Notes under the pieces: generated by a model
The model's input: only the letters and a program-made list of their open reading frames with translations
Told to the model about the DNA's origin: nothing
Databases searched by the model: none
Assembly: GCA_963727575.1 (NCBI GenBank)
Contig: CAVSIA010000027.1
Location: 243,077-307,076 of the forward strand
Length of the DNA stretch: 64,000 nucleotides
Direction of reading: 5' to 3'
Source of the DNA: JAHQVI01 sp963727575
GTDB lineage: Bacteria; Pseudomonadota; Alphaproteobacteria; Rhizobiales; Rhodomicrobiaceae
Position numbers and translations under genes: made by a program
In this document: positions 58,144-64,000 of the stretch, one piece after another
How positions within the stretch are numbered: position 1 is the stretch's first letter
Layout of the letters: every line of letters begins with the position of its first letter

Positions 58144-59390
58144 TCCAAGACGCCCTTTACTCAATCCCTGAAAGTGCTAACGCCAAGGCCGGGCCTCGGC
58201 GCTAGTCCAGATTTTCTTGCTGATACCAGCGGATGAAGTCTTTGAAAAGCTTCTCGCGGTCTTTCTTGCGCACCGCCCCGTATCTGCGGCTCAACTTTTC
58301 GATTTTGCCCAAACACCCACCGGTTTCTCGTCGGCCAGCACCGGCTGTCTTCTGCTGCGAGCCTGCCTCGACAGGCAAACCCGGCTCAGCGCCACGCTTC
58401 GCGGCTGCGGAATCCCGATCAGTTTTAAGCCATTGCCGGCCCGGTGGGAAGCGTGTCCATCGGCTTAGCGGTGCAGAAAGTGCAACTTCCGGCGATTTCC
58501 CGCGCCGCGCCCCGATTTTGAGCGTGTCGGTTGCAGCCGCGGCTGGGCACCGCGATACGTTAAACATCAGAAACCGAATATGATTTGCCGGTAAAGTCTC
58601 AACGGCCGAAGCGCCGCGCATCCCGTCTTTCCCCGTCTCCGCTCCCCGTCCGATTGCCGCCGAATCCCCGGTCGCGGCCCGCGCCGCCGCCGCGTCCGAC
58701 GCCCCGAGCCCGCGCGGTACGACGCCGCGTCTGCGTCCAGGCTTGCTGCAAGGCAATAAGGGAAATGCAGGCCGTCCGCAATCAATGCGCGACGACAGAT
58801 GAAATTCAGCTGAACAAGACACCGCCCGTTTTATGCCGCGGCGCATGGGGGGAGCGCCATCGCTTCTGCGCAAATGCGTTAATCCGCCCCGCAACCCGAT
58901 CGCGCCGACGGCCGCCAGCCGCTGGTGGCGATACGAAATCCTCCGAATCGGGCATCCGGAGGACTGCCGCGCAACCATATCGGCAGGCAGGGGCCTGACC
59001 GGCGAAGCCAACAGGACAGACAGTTCGACCCGGGGTCGAACCATGATGCTCTTCCTCCCAGGCTGCGATCGGGAGTGCCCGCCTCGCAGGTGGTGCGCCG
59101 GACGCTTGCGCCTCCGTTCCGCCGCTTTGAACTTTTAGGCTCGGCGCTCAAAGACTCCGCCGCGTTTCGGCTGATCGTCTTCCCGTCAAAAAAAATGGCC
59201 GGGTTCTGCTGGAAATAGGCGGAAAACGTGCCCAAATTTTGTTGGTGCGCCACTTCCGCCCGCTACGTTGTCTACCGATGCGTAAAAATCGGCGTCGTTT
59301 GCCGATCCGTGGTCGCCAAACCCTAAACAAATCAGCAACACATTGAGCGCCTCATGCGGAGCACGCTCAACAACAGGAAAGCGATCGTCA
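58144..59390. other. 1.2 kb region without a recognisable gene
   Basis: No frame here gives a familiar protein. The minus-strand frame ending at 58202 closes with a gene-like C-terminus (LSRRYGAVRKKDREKLFKDF, IRWYQQENLD), but its upstream 250 codons are Arg/Ala/Pro-rich and look like non-coding GC sequence. A short protein starting at a TTG near 58294 is possible. The remainder may carry promoters for the phosphatase at 59391 and the Sel1 gene, or an RNA. No terminator or known RNA motif was recognised. Confidence 0.4.
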
Positions 59391-60167
59391 ATGGCTGCCT
59401 TGACTGCCGATAGCGCCCGCATTCCGCCAGGCCTGCGGATTTACGCCATCGGCGACATTCATGGCAGGATCGACCTGCTCGACGCGCTCCTGGAAATGAT
59501 TTTAGCCAATGAGCGGAGTCAGCCGGCTAAACGCCCCGTGCTGATCTTCCTGGGCGACTATATCGATCGCGGGCCAGACAGTTGCGGCGTCGTCGACCGC
59601 CTCATCGAGGACATACCGCCCGCCTTCACCTCGATTTTTCTGCGCGGCAACCATGAAGAGATGATGGTGCGCTGCTTTCGGACACCGGACTATTTCGACA
59701 CATGGGCGGACAATGGCGGCTTGGCCACGGCGCAATCCTACGGTGTCGAGGTCGACGCCGATGAGCGCCGTTCGGTCGATGCGAAATCCGTGCTCGACAA
59801 GCTGGAGCGCAACCTGCCGCAAGCGCATCGCGCGTTTTATTCGGGTCTGCGGATTTCGGTGACGCTCGGCGATTACCTCTTCGTCCATGCGGGCATAAGG
59901 CCGGGGGTCCCTCTCGACCGGCAGGCCGAAAGAGACTGCCTGTTCATCCGCGACGAGTTCCTTGACTTCCAAGGCTCTTTTGGCAAGATCGTGGTTCACG
60001 GACACACGCCGGTGCAGACGCCGGAGATCAGGCGTAACCGCATAGCCATTGACACCGGCGGCTTCTTCACCGGTCGGCTCACGGCGCTTTGCCTGGAAGA
60101 AAACAACAGAAAATTTCTGACGACAGGGGGGCGGGAAAGCCTGCTTCAGCCGGTCTGCCGTTCGTGA
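59391..60167 (+). CDS. Serine/threonine protein phosphatase (PPP-type metallophosphoesterase)
   Basis: A 258-residue phosphatase with the PPP metal motifs IGDIHGRIDLL, LGDYIDRGPDS, RGNHEEMMV, FVHAGIRPG and HGHTPVQTPE. I chose the ATG at 59391; the frame opens at 59343. Such bacterial enzymes dephosphorylate Ser/Thr/Tyr residues, or diadenosine tetraphosphate in the ApaH-like branch; the target is unknown. Its end overlaps the convergent coiled-coil gene by 22 bases. Confidence 0.88.
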   Translation: MAALTADSARIPPGLRIYAIGDIHGRIDLLDALLEMILANERSQPAKRPVLIFLGDYIDRGPDSCGVVDRLIEDIPPAFTSIFLRGNHEEMMVRCFRTPDYFDTWADNGGLATAQSYGVEVDADERRSVDAKSVLDKLERNLPQAHRAFYSGLRISVTLGDYLFVHAGIRPGVPLDRQAERDCLFIRDEFLDFQGSFGKIVVHGHTPVQTPEIRRNRIAIDTGGFFTGRLTALCLEENNRKFLTTGGRESLLQPVCRS

Positions 60168-61732
60168 ATGACACGAAGGCGGTCGAGCAGGGTCTGCGTC
60201 TTGCTTGACTCCGATTTGGCCTGCGCGCCCTGATCGCTGCTCGCAGCCGCGCCCTGGCCATTCTCGCCTGCTCCGTTTTCCACTCTCGGTGCCGCATCTT
60301 CGGTCGTCGGCGCAACGGAGCTTGCGCCATCGGCAGGGGCCGGGCGGCCTTCGAGGATCTCGCGGAACACCTGATCCAGCTTGGCATCGGGCTTAGCCGG
60401 GCGCACCGGGGAACTGCTGGATCCTTCGACAGAGGCCCGGACGGCCCGATCCGCCATCTCGTCCTCGGCCCCAGTGTCGCCATCGGACGCTGCCGACCGG
60501 TCATCGGCACCGTTCGGCGACGACGCAGACACACCGCTGGCCCTCTCGAGCTGACCCTTGCCGGTAAGCCGCGCGCCACGATCCAGCAGCGATTTCAGCG
60601 CGGTCCGGGCGGTGACTTCTCTGCTTTCATCGATCTGCGCGGCGATTCGGGCACTCGGCGCGTCCTGACCCGCCGTTTCGGACGGCTCCGGCGCGGCCAT
60701 GGCCTGTGGTTGAACCGGTTCCGGCTTCTGAGTCTGCTGGGGACGCGCGATCGGCTCCCGTCTCGCTGCCGGTTCGGCGCGAGGGCGGTCCGGCGCGGCG
60801 GGCCGCACGGGCGAACGGCGCTCGACGGTTCGCTCACCCGGCCAGGGCTGCGCCCTGACCGCCGGCTGCGATGCCGGAGCTCTGGTCTGACCTGCGGGCC
60901 AGTTGCGCGCGGGCTCCTGCTGAAGCCGCTGCTGCTCGCGCTCGACGGCGCGCCGGTCGGCCGCGTGCTTCTCCTCCGCGACAGCCGTCGTCATGATGCG
61001 CTCGGCGAGTTGCTGAAGCTCGGTCTTCAGCACCGATATCTGCCGGCTTTCGCGCTCCTGGCCGAGAACGAGCTGCTCGCGCATTTTCGACAGTTCGACG
61101 TTCAGCCGGTCATATTCGGAGCGGTATTCGTCCAGCCCCCACTGCGACGCGCGGCGCTTGAAGCGACCGGTGGTATCGGAGCCGGTCCGTTCCATCGCGT
61201 CGCGGAGCTGCCGGATCTCGTCCTGCTGGAGCGCGGCGGAGCGCTGCGCCATCTCCAGCGCCTCTTCGCGCCGGCGCAGCTTGGTATTGACGTCGCTGAT
61301 CTCGAGGGAGCGCTCATCCAGGTCGGCCTTGGCGGCCGCGACCATGTTCTGCAGTTCGGGGAAGCGCTTGCGGATCGTGCTCTCGAAGACATTGGCGGCG
61401 TTGCGCCGTTCCTCGAGCTGGGCATTGAGCGCCTCAACCTGCCCGTTCATCTCGGCGATCTGCATTTGCAGCCTGCTGATGTTGACAAGCTGGTTGGCCG
61501 ATTTGTCCCGCGCTTTGTTGAGCCCGGCTTCGAGCCGGCGGATGCGTATCGCGTAGGAGGCCCGCAGCAGATCCTTGTCCGCCTCGATTTCCGAGAGCGA
61601 CATCGGCATCGTCGCTTCGAGCCGCTTCGTGGTCAGCCGGACAGCCCGGCCCCAAAGGGTCGGCGCGAGCAGCAAGGCGATCAGGCCGCCAATGCAAAAA
61701 CCCAGCATGATCAGCAACGCGTACTCGATCAT
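60146..61732 (-). CDS. Coiled-coil membrane protein with disordered C-terminus
   Basis: A 528-residue protein. An N-terminal helix (EYALLIMLGFCIGGLIALLL) is followed by ~220 residues of coiled coil (LQMQIAEMNGQVEALNAQLE, LRRREEALEMAQRSAALQQD) and a Pro/Ala/Arg-rich disordered tail (QTRAPASQPAVRAQPWPGER; RPQQTQKPEPVQPQ), closing with a short helix (SSKTQTLLDRLRVIHERQTG). It is conserved in type in Hyphomicrobiales but unnamed; a cell-envelope or division scaffold is plausible. Confidence 0.8.
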   Translation of the reverse strand: MIEYALLIMLGFCIGGLIALLLAPTLWGRAVRLTTKRLEATMPMSLSEIEADKDLLRASYAIRIRRLEAGLNKARDKSANQLVNISRLQMQIAEMNGQVEALNAQLEERRNAANVFESTIRKRFPELQNMVAAAKADLDERSLEISDVNTKLRRREEALEMAQRSAALQQDEIRQLRDAMERTGSDTTGRFKRRASQWGLDEYRSEYDRLNVELSKMREQLVLGQERESRQISVLKTELQQLAERIMTTAVAEEKHAADRRAVEREQQRLQQEPARNWPAGQTRAPASQPAVRAQPWPGERTVERRSPVRPAAPDRPRAEPAARREPIARPQQTQKPEPVQPQAMAAPEPSETAGQDAPSARIAAQIDESREVTARTALKSLLDRGARLTGKGQLERASGVSASSPNGADDRSAASDGDTGAEDEMADRAVRASVEGSSSSPVRPAKPDAKLDQVFREILEGRPAPADGASSVAPTTEDAAPRVENGAGENGQGAAASSDQGAQAKSESSKTQTLLDRLRVIHERQTG

Positions 61733-61852
61733 GTTGCGAGCTTCCCTCTCATGCCAGGCGGGGATCCAAATTCACCACATCGTCACGCAGGCTGAGCCCC
61801 TCGCAACGTGGAACGGCCGGCACCCCTTTGCCAGCCACCCGTGAGCCACAGT

Positions 61853-62747
61853 TTAAAACGGATTCCAAGTCGGAGTCCTTGTATACTTCAAATACCCCAC
61901 ATTTGCACCCAGGCGCAAACCGACCCCCGAGCGGATCGGCGCGAGCACAATGTCATCATACGTCTGGAACGTCACGCCAACCCCGCCGACGAGATAGGCC
62001 GAGCCGTCGACGCCGGCAAAACGATGATAGATTTGATCGACATCGCGAAGGTTGTAAACCAGGATCATGGTCTTCGAGCCTTCGGCGCCGAAATCATAGC
62101 CGATCGAAGGCCCCTGCCAGTAAACCCGGTGAACACCGGCGTTCTTGGTGTAGAGCGCGCCTTCGCCGTAGCGCAGACCGGCCACGAACGCGCCGCCCGC
62201 CTCCTCGCCGAGAACATAGCCGTTCGGACGGCCCTGTTTGGCAAAGGCGTGCTCGACGACCTCGGCAAGTCCCTTGGAGACGCCGCCGAAGAAGTGATGC
62301 CCGGCCGCGACGATCTCGCTGGAAGAATAGCTTTCCTCGTCCTCATAGACCGGCGGCGCCCCGGACTCGCTGGCGCGGCTCGTAAGCACGCGGTGACGGA
62401 TCTTGGTGCGCCGCTGTTGCCGAATTGTCATAACGCGTCTGATAACCGTCCTGCGCCGTTGCCGCAGGGGCCGGGTCCTGCGCCGGGGCCGGCTGGCCGC
62501 CATTCTGTGGCGGCGAAATCCGCTGCGGCGCGCCGGGACCGTCGGCGGATCCGCTGCCCCCCTGTCCGCGCTGCCATGGCGGCAGATAGTCCGGGTTCGG
62601 CGCCTGCTGCTGCGCCACCTGTATGGTGCCGCCCTGGGACGAGGGGGCCTGAGCCAACGCTGAGGACGCAGACAAGGCGCCGAAAAGCAGCGCCAAGGCC
62701 ACAGCAGGGCCTGAAGAGTTCTGTTGTCCCATGTGAGTCGCCTTCAT
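61853..62747 (-). CDS. eipA: DUF1134 / EipA-family periplasmic protein (frameshifted)
   Basis: The ATG at 62747 follows AAGGTGG and opens a signal peptide (GPAVALALLFGALSASSALA), then a Gln/Pro-rich linker. A +1 shift between about 62371 and 62395 interrupts it; the DUF1134 domain continues in the other frame (SYSSSEIVAAGHHFFGGVSK, YVLGEEAGGAFVAGLRYGEG, GPSIGYDFGAEGSKTMILVY, RLGANVGYLKYTRTPTWNPF). EipA of Brucella is a periplasmic protein needed for envelope integrity. Total about 300 residues. It probably has the same role here. Confidence 0.85.
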
Positions 62748-62875
62748 GACTTCGTCCACCTTACGCTGGAAAAGTTTCGCTTTGGTTTCCGAACACTTAA
62801 ATGATGACCGATTTGCTGCGGGACCAAGCTAGTAGGCAATTGCCACTAAACTTTGACCAGATTATTGTCTCGCTT

Positions 62876-63685
62876 CTAGGCTGGCCTGCCCCAGGCGATA
62901 AAGCCCGGATTGAGGAATCCGCCTTCCATTCGACCATAGGTCAGCGGCGATCCGTCCTCGGTCACCACCGAGCCGCCGGCCGCGCACAAGATGGCCTGCC
63001 CGGCCGCCGTATCCCATTCGCAGGTCGGCGCCAGACGCGGATAGACGTCCGCCCGGCCGTCGGCCAGCACGCAGAATTTCAGTGAGGAGCTGAATTGCAG
63101 CGTTTCGCCGACATTGAGCGTGGAAATGAACTGCGCCGTGGTCTCGTTCATATGCGACCGGCTCGCCAGCACCGTCATCTTGTCCGGATCGGGCGCGCGC
63201 GTCCGGATCGGCGTCATCTCCAGATCCTCAGCGGGCCGTCCGCGCGATGGCGGCAAATGCGCCGAAACGGCTTCTCCGCGCGACCGGGTCATGTAAAGCC
63301 GCTCGGTCGCAGGCGCATAGATCAGGCCGAACACCGGCTCGCGATCGCGGATCAGCGCGATGTTCACCGTGAAGTCCTGCCCGCCGCGGACAAAATCCCG
63401 GGTGCCGTCCAGCGGATCGACCAGAAAGAAGCATTTGTCCGGGTCCAGCGCGTCGCCGATAACGGCGGCCGATTCCTCGGCAACCACCACGTAACCGGGA
63501 GCCAGCCGCGCCAGATCGTTGAGGATCAACTCCTCGGCCGCGCGGTCGGCATCGGTGACAGGGCTGCCGTCCTCTTTAAAGCTGACTTCCGAATTGGCGG
63601 CCCGGTAGCGCAGGATAAGCTCGCCCGCGCTTTGCGCCGTGTGCACCAGCGACGCCGCCAATTCCTTCAACTCCCCGTCCTGCAT
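62876..63685 (-). CDS. cysQ: 3'(2'),5'-bisphosphate nucleotidase CysQ
   Basis: A 269-residue inositol-monophosphatase-superfamily protein. The metal site shows SPVTDADRAAEE, VVAEES, DPLDGTRDFVRGGQDFT and CEWDTAAGQAILCAAGGSVV. The LDGTRDF spelling with VRGGQDFTVNIAL matches CysQ, which degrades 3'-phosphoadenosine 5'-phosphate from sulfate assimilation. It lies about 130 bases upstream of the EipA-like gene on the same strand, with no obvious terminator. Confidence 0.9.
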   Translation of the reverse strand: MQDGELKELAASLVHTAQSAGELILRYRAANSEVSFKEDGSPVTDADRAAEELILNDLARLAPGYVVVAEESAAVIGDALDPDKCFFLVDPLDGTRDFVRGGQDFTVNIALIRDREPVFGLIYAPATERLYMTRSRGEAVSAHLPPSRGRPAEDLEMTPIRTRAPDPDKMTVLASRSHMNETTAQFISTLNVGETLQFSSSLKFCVLADGRADVYPRLAPTCEWDTAAGQAILCAAGGSVVTEDGSPLTYGRMEGGFLNPGFIAWGRPA

Positions 63686-63970
63686 ACGAACTGCCTTGAT
63701 TTTCCGCCTCGATCAGCGAAGAGCTATAGCGCGGCGGCGGCGATTGGAACAGTCGGTTAGTGTCGATTTGGGCTCAATTTGCGTTTGCGCCGCCGAACCG
63801 CACAATTATCCACGGCCGGACGGTTAAAAAATCCGTTTTGATAACAATTTGTTACGGAAACTCTTGGTATGGATTGCCAAGTTGCGGGGTGATGCGGCTA
63901 TCGCAGGCGGGTCATCGCGCTATTGTACCGGCAATTCATTTCGATCATCGGCGATTCGAGGGGGCCTTGA

Positions 63971-64000
63971 ATGTCAGACGGCGCGGTTCTGGATGATCTT
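63971..64000 (+). CDS. Possible start of a gene running off the window
   Basis: An ATG at 63971 after GAGGGGGCC begins MSDGAVLDDL and is still open at the window edge. The spacing from the ribosome-site-like stretch is right. Ten codons are too few to identify the product. Confidence 0.35.
   Translation, partial: MSDGAVLDDL

Noticed and set aside
58202..59044. A 280-residue minus-strand protein
   Set aside because: Only its last ~30 residues look protein-like; the rest is Arg/Ala/Pro-rich with no recognisable domain.

Overview
The window is a chromosomal segment of a high-GC alphaproteobacterium. Gene content and order point to the order Hyphomicrobiales (Rhizobiales). Relevant blocks are glnK-amtB, malyl-CoA lyase, hspQ, aroK-aroB divergent from xerD then accA, secA divergent from a parvulin followed by argJ-mutT, rplY-pth-ychF, prs, lgt-midA-pgeF, and nudix-DUF6111-cca divergent from moxR-DUF58-DUF4159. 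The genus cannot be fixed from sequence alone. A malyl-CoA lyase fits an organism with a serine or ethylmalonyl-CoA/glyoxylate-type pathway. I saw no rRNA, tRNA or CRISPR array.

Layout. 0-4.5 kb, minus strand: a membrane J-domain protein with pentapeptide repeats, a porin, DsbB and a DedA-like protein. 4.8-6.7 kb: glnK-amtB behind a sigma-54-like promoter. 6.8-12.6 kb: malyl-CoA lyase, HspQ, shikimate genes, XerD, AccA. 12.8-15.1 kb: two tandem L,D-transpeptidases. 15.1-24.1 kb: SecA, a periplasmic parvulin, ArgJ, MutT, an Atm1-like ABC exporter and phosphatidylserine decarboxylase. 24.2-36.9 kb: translation and nucleotide genes (YchF, Pth, L25, Prs), a lipoprotein, PgeF, MidA, Lgt, UbiK, a YbjN protein, ProC, CCA-adding enzyme and a CoA-type Nudix. 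37.2-44.2 kb: a Bat-like moxR/DUF58/DUF4159/VWA module. 44-49 kb: GNAT, glutathionyl-hydroquinone reductase, Nudix, phosphoesterase, MFS. 49.1-53.6 kb: an accessory island with an intact IS1595-type element, an IS630 remnant and a chimeric ORF. 53.7-55.8 kb: a TetR repressor with three operator copies and two membrane proteins. 55.8-64 kb: a Sel1-type envelope protein, a 1.2 kb stretch without a recognisable gene, a PP2A-like phosphatase, a coiled-coil membrane protein, an EipA-like DUF1134 protein and CysQ.

Many genes concern the envelope: L,D-transpeptidases, Lgt, SecA, parvulin, DsbB, EipA, porin, and three membrane proteins with long Pro/Ala-rich disordered parts.

A striking property is that about sixteen ORFs, including essential ones (secA twice, accA, cca), are broken by single-base indels, nearly all +1 insertions, with the rest of the protein intact in the next frame. 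I treat these as sequence errors and annotate each gene over its full span. A family of roughly 75-120 bp hairpin-bearing extragenic repeats occurs three times.
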